64,000 bases of DNA from Turritopsis dohrnii (lineage: Eukaryota; Cnidaria; Hydrozoa; Anthoathecata; Oceaniidae), in the NCBI GenBank assembly GCA_027922465.2, contig BQMF02000014.1:1922001-1986000 (forward strand), given 5' to 3'. Shown piece by piece: positions 22,801 through 37,800 of this stretch. Position numbers and translations under genes: made by a program. How positions within the stretch are numbered: position 1 is the first letter of the stretch; the number at the start of each line of letters is the position of its first letter. Under the pieces are notes generated by a model, which ran no database searches, had not been told where the DNA came from, and saw nothing but the letters and a program-made list of their open reading frames with translations.

Positions 22801-25800
22801 TGATTCCGTCCTTAATTCGGCCTTATGAAAATTCGACTTTTCACCAATTCGTCCATTTCACTTCAACAAAATCGGAAAAAAATTGTTTATTAAAACAAAA
22901 AGGACGATAATTTCGTCCCAATTCGTTCTTTTACAGGACGAACATTTTGAGACGATCCCTAACAAAATGTAGATGATTTTTATATGATTATTGTGATTCT
23001 TCAGATGGAAACTCAATGATCATAGCTAAGGTAGTTCATAATTTAAACTGAATTATGATACTCATATTATTAAGGTCCATTTAGCTGACTGACAGAATTT
23101 ATATATGCCCACTAATAACATTTTGATTGTGATTAAATTACCATTTCTTATTTGTTGAGACAAACACATCATGTGATTTCTTAATAAACAAGCGAAGATT
23201 CATGCAATGAATGGAACTAAGCCACAGGCCCTGCCCGGAGACACGTGCGATCGCTCGTGCGCGTGCTGGCACACGTGCAAAAACATTTAGACGAGCGAAA
23301 AATTGCTCGTGCAATCGATGATTAAATAAACCCATCGCACGTGTAAATAAGCAATGTTTGTCTTTAAATATTCTTTCAAAATCAACGAAGCATAGAAATA
23401 AATCTGTTTATTTTGAGGCATATTTTGGCGCTTTTTCTTGCTTACTTTAAATTCAATTGGAATGAACTTTCACATGAATTATTAATGAATTGAAATGTAA
23501 CTTCAGCACAATTATGATTCATGATGACGTCTTAATAAAAACGATGGATTCTTCCGTTTATTAAATGTTCCGATGCTTTTTTAAACGTTTGCGTGTGAGC
23601 AAAACTATTGTAATGTAGCAGCCAACAAATATCAAGATTTCAAGCGCCGTGTTCGTACAATTGATGAAAGCGAAAATCCCACGCGTGGAAGTGGATTCTG
23701 GGAGTGAGAATGAAGATGATTGTATAAGTGAGGATGAAGATTATGATTGTACTGATGATATCAGCGATGTTGTGGAACCTTAGAAACAAAGTTAAACCTA
23801 AAAATTACCAGCTGTCTCCCTATGAGAAACATCCCTCATGTACTAAACGTTTGCGGTATCTTATCATGAAAATTACAAGTTTATCTAAGTTAAAAATTGA
23901 CTACTAGCATTGAAAATATCAATGAGGCACTCCATCTTGTCGCACATTGTGATCTAGAATATAATTTACTACGCTAATTTGTTTTTCCTCCGATCATTTT
24001 TGCATAACGTAACAAGGGAAAATCACATCATAGTATGCTCACATTCACCTTAGTTTAAATAACAGCGCTTACCCACGGGTGCTCAAAATAGGAAATGAAT
24101 TACGAAATCACAAAACAGGATTATTGTTATTGAAAGAAAAAACTAAAACCAGTATCAGGATAAAGCAACGATGTACTTTCAGTCAATTATTTGCAGTATA
24201 TTTTTTGTGGTTTCAGACTATTTTGTTTGTACGTAGATACGAACGATGCTAAGCTAACGATAGCTGATTCCTTCATATTTAAAATTAAAAGTTTTAAAAT
24301 GTACGCATGAAATGTTGAAAAGGACTCATACGTACGACGTACTCATACAGCACGATGCATTTTCACCCTCCAGAAATCCTAGATTATGCAAAGAAAGATC
24401 GCACGTGCAAATGCAACGAACTTGAAACTGCCGCACGTGCAAAACGTCGGGCACGTGCGGAGTGATGCTCGTGTACTATTTCGTTCCGGACAGGGCCTGA
24501 AGCCAGAAGCAAAGGGCAATCACAAGAGAAATTGAAGCAACAGCATATCTTCATAGATTAAAAATCATTTTAGAAAAATGCACCAAATTCTCAATATCAA
24601 GTACAAAAGTGATCATTCTTAAAAATGGATTATGCATTCGTTTTTAAGAAACAGAAAAATTATATCAATTTTGAAGTTGATGTTTGCAATAGTTCAAAAG
24701 TTTTATAGAAATAATCCATGTTGTTGTTTTCAATCATTAACGTATATTATAGTACTTAAGGTTTCGAAACTTTTGTGAACAGAAACTTTCACAAATTATG
24801 GGAATTTTAATCTGATTCGCGAAAGTTAAATTCGCAATAGCTTTCAATTTGGCTGAATTGCGAAAGTTGTTCCCAAATAAAATCAAAACTTTTTAGTAAA
24901 TTTATTTTAAAATGCATTTTTCTAAACCATAAAGTGATAAAAAAAGAAACTTTAACAAATAGGTGAACAATACAATAGCATCATCACAAGATATAGAATT
25001 AGATTTCACTGTGGACCTAGACCTAGATCTAGGGTCCTAATGTCAATTTATTTAGCTTTCTTTTCAGTGATATTCTTATTTTACTTTTATTTTTTTTTTT
25101 TTAATCACTCACCCCACTCAAGGCCGAAGCCACTACAAGGAGTGGGGCTACATAGTCCGGATGTTCATCACAGTGTTAATCTCCCCGACTAGCCTTCATT
25201 TTGCCCGAAATACATCAGGGAATCGAGCTAGTTGCAGTACCTCCAGGAGTCGTGACTTTTTCAACACCCGACCTCAGCGGGGTTTAAACCCTCAATATTG
25301 GGTTCTTAATCTCAATGCTTTAACCACTAAGCCACTACTGCACTACTTATTCTTGAATCATGGGAATAAAATCAGTATTATCATGGATGTTTGTCACAAA
25401 GCCTCCCAGGATTTCTTCTTTCTTTGGTTCCATATATTTTTCTTTAACAACCTTGAAATATATTTTTCCACGATCTCAGTGTTCTTTAAAGTGTAAACTT
25501 CCACCAAAGGTAAACGCCAATAATGTTTCATGGATTTTACAATGAAGACAATATCTTGCAATGCGAGATATTTCTTCAGGTAAATGGCCTACAAATCTAT
25601 GTCCGTGTAACTCAATCTTGTATTTTCAAAAAAATGTAAAAGTTTTATTAATTTTGATGCATCCTTTATTATTTTTGTTTGAAGTTCCTTCATTGAAATT
25701 CAGTGTTCTCTAGTCACAATAGAGTACTTGCTGCTTAGTATGTTCAGTCCACTCTTTTCAGCTTACTTCAGCTAACTTTATATAAGGAAAGTTTCTGTCA

Positions 25801-28800
25801 TGCTTTAATCACATTGCTATGTTAGTTATGTTAGGGTTTTTCACTAGGCTGTTTCCATAATACTGTTATCTCTCCTTAATTTGTAATACAACTACCACAA
25901 TGCAATGTTACTACTTGTTCTGGGATTAACTTAAGCACTGTGAGAATATCAATTTTGTTTTTGAAACATTTGAGGCATGCTTCACCTTTTTTTCTAGTTG
26001 TCTAATAGAAGATGTAGTATCTTATTCGGATTAACTTTGGCGTGAATTAAATTTTGGCGATGGACCAAATCGACATTTTTTAAGTGGATTTAATTAGGCG
26101 ACAGCCGTTTTTTACAAAGTTAAAGTATATTTAATTTGGCGTAGGAAGAAAAAAATTAAATTTGGCAAGGATTAAATTTTCTATTTCTAAAATAGGGATT
26201 TTGTTTGATTTTTTTATACAATTATAAGGCAATAATAAAAGCGCTATTACACAGCAGGAGAATATGCATGAAGAATTTGGCAAAATCTATTTCAAAAGAA
26301 AACCCGATTTGAATCTGTTCGAAATATTATAATGAATTCGTAACAATAGGTAATTACGTGTTTCTATTGACTTGTGGAATGTAAACAGATTTTTAAAGGG
26401 ACGCGCGAAACGAGACGAGAATTTATTTCCAAGAAAATTATTTTGGGTTTCTATTGTTTCTACAGATTTTTAGTTGGGTAGTTCTGAGAAAATTGTGTTG
26501 TTTATTGAAGCATAAATTTTGTTTGAACGGAAAAATCGATGAAATGAAAATATTTTCCCATGTATTTCATTGAAGTATAAAACAAAAAATGGCTTTGGTG
26601 AATACTTAAAACCCTTATTAATCTTAATAAATTTTTTAGGAGAGGAAGAATGCCAACTTTACTTCAGGATTTGATAGAAAGAAATTATTTGAAAAACTAC
26701 TTTTAAAAACTACTTTGAAAAACAAGTGTAAAGTATGTAAGTTACTATGATCAAAATACTTTAGTGTACAAGTAGTTCTCATTGCTTATGTATATTTGTT
26801 CATTTAATACTAAGCTTGCTCTGGAGGGTTCCAATTGCTATTTTCTACTTTCTTGCTTTGTATTTAGATCATTTTAAACAGTTAACCAAATGATTATTAT
26901 AAAAACTGTTTTAAGAGACCCCTCCCATAAGTCATACATAAGTTTACCTGAACACGTTGTTCCCATTGTAACAGATATATCATCGATAGCAATGTCACTT
27001 GTGTAGTCGACACCACGAATACTTTCAAATTTAAGCTGCAAGGAAAAAATGAACTGATAAAACAATCTTGAATCTATTTTTCTGATTACTTTCAGACTTC
27101 TGTAATAAGATGAACTCTTTTACCTTAGTGCTAGTTCTAAACTGATTACCCTAGGTTAATAAGGTGCATGCAAAATTTAAATTCCCTTTTTGTGTATTTA
27201 TATCACAGGCCTTCCAAGTGGCATATTTCAGAAGACTTATGAAAAATGAGTCTTTGAAAAATTTGAACACATTTGGATGTATAGTTCATGAGATATTGAG
27301 TTTTAAAGTTTTGCATAATTTGAGAGTTGTGATGTCATAAATGCAAATCATTTTTAACTGCTAGAAAAGAAAAATATGCAGATGTAAATAAAATTCTTGA
27401 AAAACATTAAATATTTTCTAGATTTTAGTTCTTTTATTTTTTTTCAGTTTTTTTTTTTTACAAATATTACCATCAAAGTACATTACACAAAGTTTACATT
27501 TTCTATATCACTGAAATCTTTGAAACCAATGTCATCCTTTTCAGGTGATTTAAATTCTCCTCAAATTATTCTCATTGTGTTCCTTAACCTAAAATATTTC
27601 TTTAGCTCATTTAAAAATTGTCATATAAAACTTACAAAAAAGCTAGTTCTCCCAAGGATATATGTGCTGTCTAAATCAATTGTTTTGAAATGCCAGACAT
27701 TATTTTGATTACCAGACTTTGTAAAGATATTTGTTTGTGACCATGTGTACCGCCCATAGTAGACCTTTAGGGTTCCCATATCAGAGCCATACATATGATA
27801 AGCAAACTTTAAGCATCCTTTTAACTGTCTGAAAGGAGTTGAAACAGTCACTGTAAAAGATTCACTGCTGCCAACAGTTTCACTGGTAGCTTCTCTGTAA
27901 ACATAGTAGCCTGTGGATGATCCTAAGAAAAAATAGTGAATAAAAGAATTATAATAAAATGTCTTATTATTGTAGGGGCCAATAGAAAATAGTCATATAT
28001 GGAAAGTGGAATTCATTTTTTCGTTTATTAAACTTTAACAAGTGTGTAAAGAATGAGCATTTCCTGTTAAGGCTATAACAACAGTCCAATGTTTTCATGA
28101 TCACCAATTTATAGGAAAATTTGAGGAAAACATACCACTTGCATCAACAGAAGGACCAGTATCATTACTTGCAGTCCCACAGCAGTCACGTGTCCAATCC
28201 CCAAGAGATATACCACAACTTCCAGATTCAAAATTACAATCAAAAACTAAACAGTTTGAAAGTGAAATGTAAAAAACGACTTAGGATCATTTCCATAATA
28301 ATTTGAATACTATGTACCGTCTTGAAAGAAGAATACTATACCTTTATCAACAGTAGTAGCTACAAGAAGAAAAAAAGAAAGCAAATTCAGATCAGATCCT
28401 TACTCTTGATCTAAAAATAAACTTTGTGTTCTTTTGATTATTGAACTATGAACTAATTTCTGTTCCAGTCTCAGAATTAATAGATAAAAATAATGAATGA
28501 ATTTAAGCTATCGAAAGTATGCATTAAGTTAAGTCGGATTAAGTTTGGATACAACTGTGTTTCATTCACTAAAGAGCCTGGCCATTAGGAAGAGATAGTA
28601 CACTCTCTTCAAAATTGTTCTTCGTTATGAATTTTCCTGTGTATAATACTTTATTTTCTTTCACTAACTTGTCATTGTAAGTTTCTTGACCAAAACACTT
28701 CTGTTTGGAGTCAAAGTAATGTAATAGTAAAGACATTACAGTGTCATTGCCATGTAATGGAAGAAATTGCATCCGATGTAATTATGTAATGACATTGCAT

Positions 28801-31800
28801 CACATTACTTGTCTAACACAAACTTGTCTAACACAAACTTACATGATGCCACTTCATCATTAATTACATTGCTGTTATGTCCAGATGTTGTTGTTGCTAA
28901 AAATGTGTATAAATAACCAATATAAGAATATTTCATATGTGGATAAAGTTATGATGTCATATCTAAAACACTAAGGTGATTATTCCTATTTAAGAATTAA
29001 TTTTGAATAATAACCTGGGCAAAATTTTTTACCGTGTCTTATTTCCAAAACAATGTGCACAAATCCTGTGTTGCAAGAGATGATGAAAAAAAGAAAACAC
29101 AGAGCTGTGACTTGAAATTATAGAGCTAACAAACTGAGCAAAAAAAATGTATGCGATCATTTCACTACGATTAAACATTACAAAGATATCTTTGATCAAA
29201 GGTTTCGATGATGTCACAGGCACATCCCTCAAAAAATGTAGACTCAAACTTTTCATCGCCCCATCTCCAGTATTGCAGATCCCTAAAATGTCAGTTTTCC
29301 CTATTGGTTCAAGAGATATTTCCCCCAAAATGTTGGGTTTGATTAGGGATTCAATGCAATGGTCCCCCTTTTATGAAAAGAACTAATACCATGCCACATA
29401 TGCTACTATATAGGTTTTTGTGTAATTTTACGTAGCAAATCCACATTCTGCCTCTGAGTAGCTTTACGCATTCCCATGTAGAACTTGACCATAAATGCAA
29501 GAGAAATATATCACTCTCTAAAATAAGAGTTGTGTGTGCACTTGCATCCCAGGTAAAAAGTTTTGCAGTGCCTGACTTTGAAAACGATGTGTCAAATCTG
29601 TGTTCCCATGAGCGCACCAAGTGTGGCAAAAAATAAACTTGAGGAATGGCAATGGGAAAGTGTAAGTGTTTCGCTATGACCAACCGTTAAAGAGATATCA
29701 TAGATCAAAGATTCTGATGATGTCACAGCTTCATCACCTTAAAAATTTAGGCCCAAACTTTTCATCATTCCCTACTGTGTATTGTAGACCCCCCAAAATG
29801 TCAGTTATCCCTATTTTCATGTTTGAGGACTAATTGCGCTTTAAAACTATGCCGCTTATGTTTCATAGAAAAAATAATCTCCTGAGTTTATTGCAGCTGG
29901 TATAAAGTAGTTTAGAAAAACAGGGAAAAATCAATTTAACAAAATTTAATAGGAATATGATTAGGCAAACATGTATCACTTCGTTTTAAGGATTTCAACT
30001 AACACAACATCAGTTTCTTTGACTTGTGTGCATATTAAAATGAACGGATTAACTGGTTTTCATTCAGTTACAGATAAAAGATACAATACAAAAACTACTA
30101 CAAATGGAAACTGTCCACCATAATTCTATTTTAAGGTTTTCAACAAGAAAACGTTGGATTTTCAAAAAGATGTATTTTCTCTCAGGGAAAGTTTTCAACA
30201 GAGATTTTCTTTGTGAAACCTTTTGAAGACCTAAACTGCATTAATATTTTTGTTAAGGTTTTGGAGGGCCACATACACACTCGCTATGGGAAATTTGTTT
30301 AAATTGTTTATGTTTAAATTTGGCTTCATTGTACCCATGAGAAAAACATTAGGAAGATCTTTTATTTGCATTGCATTACATGTTCATTTCAAAAATGTTC
30401 GAACACACTCTGACTATTCATGTACGTTAACATTCGACATGAACTCTCTGGTGCTTTGACGGAAAAATCATTTTTGGTTTTAGTTATCTTGGACTATTTA
30501 GTGAAAGGCCATTTATCAGCATTATAACTTGTTACGGTCCTCTGTATAAGGAAAACAAAAAATGCTGTCGTATTTGAAAATTGCAACAGCACATCACTAT
30601 TTACGACGGCAAAAAAATGCCCCTATGTAAGATGTTAACGATGGTTTATTTCCAGTAAAAATATTGGTGTAGAATAATGGGTAATAAAATAAATACTTAA
30701 TAAATCCACAGTGTTATCTGGAACAAGAAGTTAAATTTGTAAACCGCCGGGGTTTGCTGTGAACTTGTCCTATTGTTTGTTTGATTAGTCATAGTCTAAA
30801 AACAACAAACCTACTCGCCATTGTTTTGCTATTGTTTAAGTCCCACCAGTTACTCTTGGGTTTTCCTCTCAAAAGATGAAATGAAATGTCCATTAGCGAT
30901 AATAAAGGCGGCACCAGTTGTCAAAGAAAAAGAAATGAATGATTTTGTTTCATCACGTAAGCAATCTAATGTGATTGAGAAAATAGAAAGTTTGAAATAA
31001 AGAACAAAAGAAATGAAAGGACTTATTAAAGTATTAACTATTGGATATTTGTAATGTATTCAAAAAACTCTGTTAGCAAAATTTTGCCATTGTAATTTTG
31101 ATTTACGGCAGCTTCACGACAGCAAAAGCTGAATGCCATCGTAAATTCAGAGGACTGTTGTTATGATTTCCCTCAAGGCTGTCACATATTATAGATTGGC
31201 GATTTTGATCTTCTTTATTTGTGAAAAGTGGATATGAATGGGTTTATACACCCAATTAAAAAAGGTGAAAAAAACTTTTCAGTTCTTAATCAAAATCAAT
31301 CTATTATAAGTGATTTCATGCATAACAGTGTGAAACAATCCCATTGCCTGACTAAATTACCAATTTTTTTTTTAAATCACTCGCCCCACTCAAGGCTGAA
31401 GCCACTACAAGGAGTGGGGCTACATATTCTGGATGTTCATCATAGCGTTAATCTCCCCAACTAGCCTTCATTTTCTCTGAAATACATCATGGAATCGAGC
31501 TAGTTGCAGTACCTCCAGGAGTTGTGACTTTTTCAACACCTGTCCTCAGTGGGGTTTGAACCCTCAATATTGGGTTCCTAAGCTCAATGCTTTAACCACT
31601 AAGCCACTACTGCAATGAAATAGTTTCCAATAGTTTCCAGGTAAATTTCTGGTTAACCAATCAGGACAACTGGTGTTTTTTGGGGGTGGCAATATTGGCC
31701 GTGGTGTGACAAATAAATTTGACTCTAACAACTTTTGGGAACCTTGCTGTGACTTCACTGAAATCTTTGACAATATCAGTCTTCTCCATGAAGAAATTTG

Positions 31801-34800
31801 TGCCAGCACGCGCAAATGCGCTGGCGAAACCTCCTTGGACTAATTTGCCAGCGCAATTACGTTTTTGTTGAAACATGGTGGTCTCAACTAATTCAAAATC
31901 CTGTTGGTTTAGGGAACAGCGCTTAAAACAGTAATTAATAGCTTATCTCAAGTACACATATTTTAATTTTCAGTTTGCGTAACGTTAAACAGGCATGGAA
32001 ATTTGGCGGAAACGATCGTTATCGTTACTGTCTTCTCATTATGAGGCAAATGCTCGCGCTCTCTAACACTCCTAGAGCCTAGTTAAGATGCTCTATTAAT
32101 CACGCATGTGAAAACATGCTCAACCATTTATATGAACTAGAACATGCCCAACTTATTATATTAGTTTTCATGCTCAATTGACAATGAAGGATAGCTTAGG
32201 TATATTAAGTTATTATTCACCAATTTGCTGTTGCTAGGGAGAACGACCACCGTTGCTAAGGTAATTTTGAAATTTCCTTTGTTATACAAATTCATCTGTT
32301 CACCTGACGAAAGAATATGAAAACGGAAGTGGTACCAGCAGGATTCATTTTCGTGTTATTCAATGAAATTTAAAAGCATCTTAGTTTCCAGATCCCTTTA
32401 CAATCTTGTTTTATTTCGTCAACGTTACCGTTGTTACCAATCGTTACCATAAATCTAAATCTGCTGAAACGATTTTAGGTTCCATCGTTTCTGTAAATGT
32501 TAAATAACGGTAACGATAATTCGTTTCTCATGACGCAACAAATTTCCATGCTTGATTAAAGAAATGAAAAATAAACTGACGTAGTCACACAGGTGCATGT
32601 TGTGGAAACAACAAAGACGCTAGAAGAAGGAAAAATAATTCAAGCACTCCATCACACTGTAAAATATTATTATGAAGTAATTTTAACAAAAGAAAAAAAA
32701 TATCTTTATAACAACTAAGGTGGAGTTTAGCAATGAAACAATTGTATGTTAAAGTACAAAATGGCTTACTAGCAAGCAGAAACTTTCGGTAGAAAAATGC
32801 GCTGAAATACGAGTTTCGCCAGCGTGTTATCATGCGCTGGCAAACCTAAGAAACTATGATTTGCCAGCGTGCGGGCGTGCGCCAGCGCAAATGCGCTCGC
32901 CTCATGGAGAAGTGTGCAATATTTTGGTAACACTTAGTCCTAGGAAACGATCCAAACATAATCAGTTCTTCAAGCTCTAACATGTGAATACCATTTATGC
33001 TCACCTCCTCGTAATTCACTTATCATCAGCTTTTTTTGAAATGAGAAGGGATTTGACACATCATTGAAATTAAAAGTGATAAAAAAAAAGTTTTGCCCAG
33101 GATACTAGTTTAATTGTAAAATGGAATGGAATCTGAAACATCATAATAGTTTTTCTTACCATTGCATTGTGCAATTCTCAATGCACCTTTCATTTGGCAA
33201 GCTTGTTTATGAAATTCACATGTGTTATCATATTTTTTGCCTTCCACATCACAAACAGGTGCTTTCGTTGAAGTACAAGTATGGTGGATCCATGTTTCTT
33301 CTCCTTTGCAATGCGAGCAATCTTGAGGAAGTGAATCAGCATTATTTCCTTCAACTGCAAAATAGAATAAAAACATTTCTTAAGGTACATATTTTCTTGT
33401 CAATTAATCCTTACTATTGAGGTTGGTTTGGAATAAAACAACCCAAAGTTCTTAAAACAAGCTTAAAACTCAACCCAAGGGAAAAAATCTTCAATAATTA
33501 GATCTAAATTAACATTACTACGATTAACTAAGGCAATAACATAATGCAGGGTACTTTTACGGATACTAATCGTTAAAATTCAAACTTGGGCCTTTAAAGT
33601 ATATCGCTTGGGATGTAGAAAGATCAAGATGCATGGTGAAGACTGAAGTACAGACTGAAAGCGTTCATATTCACAAAACCTTGAATTGAATAATATTGGG
33701 AACTTTGTCAATCTTTTACTTAATAATCATTGCTTTTTGTGCTTAAAGTAGTAAAATTAAAGTTTATATGTAATACCCGTAATTTATGTATCTATAAACT
33801 TATGAAAACTAATATAATTTTCTATTGTTACTACAAACAATACTGGGCCGGCAAAAAGTATTTCAATGCATCAACTTTCAATAGTATACCTTCACTGCAC
33901 TGGAAATTACTTTCTTTGGTTAAGCCAACAACAAAAACACCGGGCAAAAATACGTTGCTTTTGCACATCAATTTTGCAGGATCTGAGTTACTAGGTAAGA
34001 CTTCACAGGCATTCCGGTATTCACCTTTGAAACCAACCTAGGAAAAATAATAAAGTTTGATAAAAATCTCAGTGTCTGATCTTATCAGTGGCCCGACTGT
34101 CTGAGACAGTCAAAAATTGATTCGGGCCACCAAAATTTTTGAAAACCAGTGTTGTGGTGGCCCAAATGGACAGGCAAAAAAAAGTATATAAATTGTAAAC
34201 ACGATTTAAGAATTTCCATTGCAAGAGAATTGAGTTTTATAATGTTTGTCTTTGCAATTTCAGCTCTTTCTTTCTAATTTGTAAGCATTCCTAAGTGTGT
34301 CCAAATGAAATTGTAGAGTGTTATTGAATATCGAGCCATTAAAATTTCCTTCGGGCCACCAACAATTTTAAAACCAATGATGTCAATGGCCCAGCACGAC
34401 ACCCAGATAAAATCTTAAGATTAGACACTGAATCTTAAAACTCTAAAAAAAGCTCCAGTTTACCTCATACCGGGTGAGTCAAAAAAAGTACCGCTGTTTC
34501 ACAAAAAAGTGTCTTTCGATTGAATAATTATGAAAGGTAGTTATTTTTATTTCTGAATAGAGGAATCCTTTACCTATATTTTGGTGTATCACTTTTCTAC
34601 TTTGGTTGAGTAGAAAAAAAGTTATGGGCAAAAAACTGGAGGCAGTCCTTGTAAAAGTCTTTGAAAAATGAACAAAAAAGCTGAGCAAAATGTCTCAAGA
34701 CAAGATTTATGTTTTTATTGCAAACCCGAAAGGAATGAAACACATACACAATTAAATGTGCTAAAACTTGTTTTTCTTATTTATTCCTAACAATTAAGTT

Positions 34801-37800
34801 AAGTAAAAAGTTCAAACTTTTTTCAACATTTTCTTAAAACTTCATTGAAACTTTTTATAAAGACTGTCTTGTATAAAATATTGAGAAATTCTGCAAATCC
34901 GCACAACAAAGAGTTTTGGTATGCTTCCGGTTTGCTAGGGTAAATATTATCAAAGAGGTGATTAGACAAATTTTGTCTTTTCTTTCAATCCCCATAACCT
35001 TTTCATGAACATTATCGAATTTAATCAAAGAATCACACAGGAATATTTTGTTCTGGTTTTTTGTCCATTTTTCGAAGATTTTTACAAGGATCGCTTCCAG
35101 TTTTTTGTTCTACTCAACCAATGTTTAATTTTACAGTCTAAATCTTCTTAACGTAGTCATATTCTTCATTATGGTGTGATGTTAGTTTTTTTTATCATCA
35201 CTGGGGAACCAATTGCATTGTATCCCCAATTGAAGGTGACATTTTTGGGGAAATATATCGAGAACCAATAGGGATAACTGACATTCAAATCCCATTCATG
35301 GTTCAAATCCCGGCACTGTAGAATGCTAATTCAATATGAAAATTATAGAATAATAATGTATGCAGCGAAAAAAGAGATTGTATGATGAAATGAACAAGTG
35401 CCTAAAATTATTGTAAATAAAAACCACAACCATCTTATCAGCCTAGTACATGCAAGTTCTCGGCCCTAGAATCTGAGGCATACATTCCTGATGAAGGCCC
35501 ACATCAGTGGATTTCGCTGCCAGTTCCCCCTGGCCTCGTTAAAATAAATTTAAAAAAAAAATACTTCCTCAACTTTCTTATTGACACAAGTCATTTTGAT
35601 TTATTTCGATTTTTCTTGTGAGTTGTGATCAAATTTGGTTCTGCACTTCAGTGTTTGTAAATTCTAGGTTATACTGCATGCTATGTAATTATCTTGAATT
35701 ATGTATACTTATGAATTAAACAAAAAGTTCTTACCTTAATGTCTTCTGGAGTTGATTTGTCATCCTCAAATTCCAAATTTTCATAACTTAGAATGGAATA
35801 TGTTTTCACCCCATCAGATATGACAACAACTTGAAATGTGATAACCTAATCCAAAAAAATAGGTTGATAAACTTAGGATTTCTAAATCACTGAATCAAAC
35901 AAAGTGTTATCTTTTTCTCTAAAACCATAACAATTATAATCAACATAAAGTTTTAATAGCTTTCAAATATAAATGAACAGTTTAACAATGGAATTTATAC
36001 TGAAATTTGGAATAGAGAGAACTTTTCAGGTTTGTCAATGAAAAAATTGCCAGGCGTGGATTTATCGCGTAAAAAGGGTTATTTCGTAGTTTAGGTGTGC
36101 AACTGCCAGTCTTGTCATATTGAGATATCTATAACTAGTTTAGGCGTGCAACTGCCAGTCTTGTCATATTGAGGTGCGTGATCACACTAGCAACTAGCTA
36201 TTATGCTCCTTGAGTTAGTTAAGATGTGCTTACATAATTGCTTAAGATATGAAAAAATTTTTATTCAATCCCCAAAATTTTTTTTTTGCACTTGCAAGTA
36301 GGTGAATTAGAGGTGCTCAGTGGTCAAATGAGCACTTCACAAAATGCGAAGTGAATTTGAAAATGGCTCAAAAATTGCAAAGTCATTATTTCAAATTTTC
36401 AGAAAATTGCGAAGTATGATATCCAGATTATATGCGTTACAGATTATAATATACATTTTTTCTACAGATACTGCAAAGGTGTATATATCAAAATGTATTT
36501 TAAAGCATACAACAGACCATTTCAAACAGACAGCGAATGATAGTCATCGCAATGTCTGAAGAAAACAAAGCAATCTTGTTTTACCAGTGCAATTTTAAAT
36601 AATTGTTTTTCATTGGCTACTTTTGTGACATGTTTTTGCAATGGAAGAAGAATTGAAAAGTTCTTAAGTATCTTTACAAAATGTTTATCACATAATCTGA
36701 TCCTTTAACAGGTGTATTAAGCAAAAAGAAATAAAAAGTTAATGAAATGAAAAGTTAATTAATAAAATTAAAACAATATTTTTTTCTTTCTCCCGGTATC
36801 AAAAAGAATTGCGCGAAAGTTCTCTTTTCAAATAAACTTTTCATTCCAAATATAATTGATCTTCTAAAAATCATGTTGATAAATAGCCTCATAGTAGCAT
36901 TTCATTTATTTCTTTATGATGACTTATTTGAAACTTGAGTATAATATTATACTCAAGTTTCAAACAAGAAAGAAATAGTTTCTTAGCGTCTCATTTTTAT
37001 AAACAGGTGCAATTATTTCGTCACTTATGGATCAACGTTAGGTTTAATTGAAAATCATCTGTTGTGTTAAATTGAATTAAATTAAGTTGTTTTAAATTAC
37101 TGTAAACGTTTGTGGCTTATTGTCAGCCTATAAACACAAACTTTGAATTAACTCCACCCTATAGGGTTTCCCATGGAAAAACAAAATGAGCAAATTTTTG
37201 CAAAGTGAATTTTTTATGATAATTCATAAGGTAATTACAAGGTAATTACATTTAAATATCTTGAGCTTATGTCATCATTAGTATCATGCAAGATAGTTAA
37301 AAAATCCCTAATATCCATAATGCAAAATTTTAAAAAAATATGCACATATATAAATTCAAAAAAAATCAATGAAGGCATTTTATGAAAAATGCAATAACAG
37401 TGTTCAGCCATCTTTACAAGGCTTTAAAGGAGAATTAACATCAAGCCCGAATCTTAAATCTATTAAAAAGCATATAGATATTGACCTCAAACATCTTCTA
37501 CACTAGCCAGGAGACCCATCTACTCTTAGCCTGCTTACTCAACGAGCCGCCTTTTACAAACTCTGTTCGTTACTTGGGTGTTATTCTGGACCCCCACCTA
37601 AATTGGGAATCCCATTTTAATTATCTTGCCCTAAAGCTAAGAAAAACTAATGGTACACTTTCAATCCTAAGACACTTCTTACCTAGGAATACTTTAATTA
37701 ATGTGTATCATGCTCTATTTTCATCACACACAAATTACGCTTGTCAAGTCTGTGGTCAAGCACTACCAAAACAACATTGCATTATTAAACTTCAAAAAAC

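Noticed and set aside
22692..22910. 72-codon ORF
   Set aside because: Formed by the repetitive right arm of the 1.67-kb transposon.
25161..25496. 111-codon ORF
   Set aside because: Runs through the SINE on its antisense strand and into AT-rich intron.
29029..29683. Minus ORFs of 99 and 110 codons
   Set aside because: They overlap a dispersed non-coding repeat and have no conserved motif.
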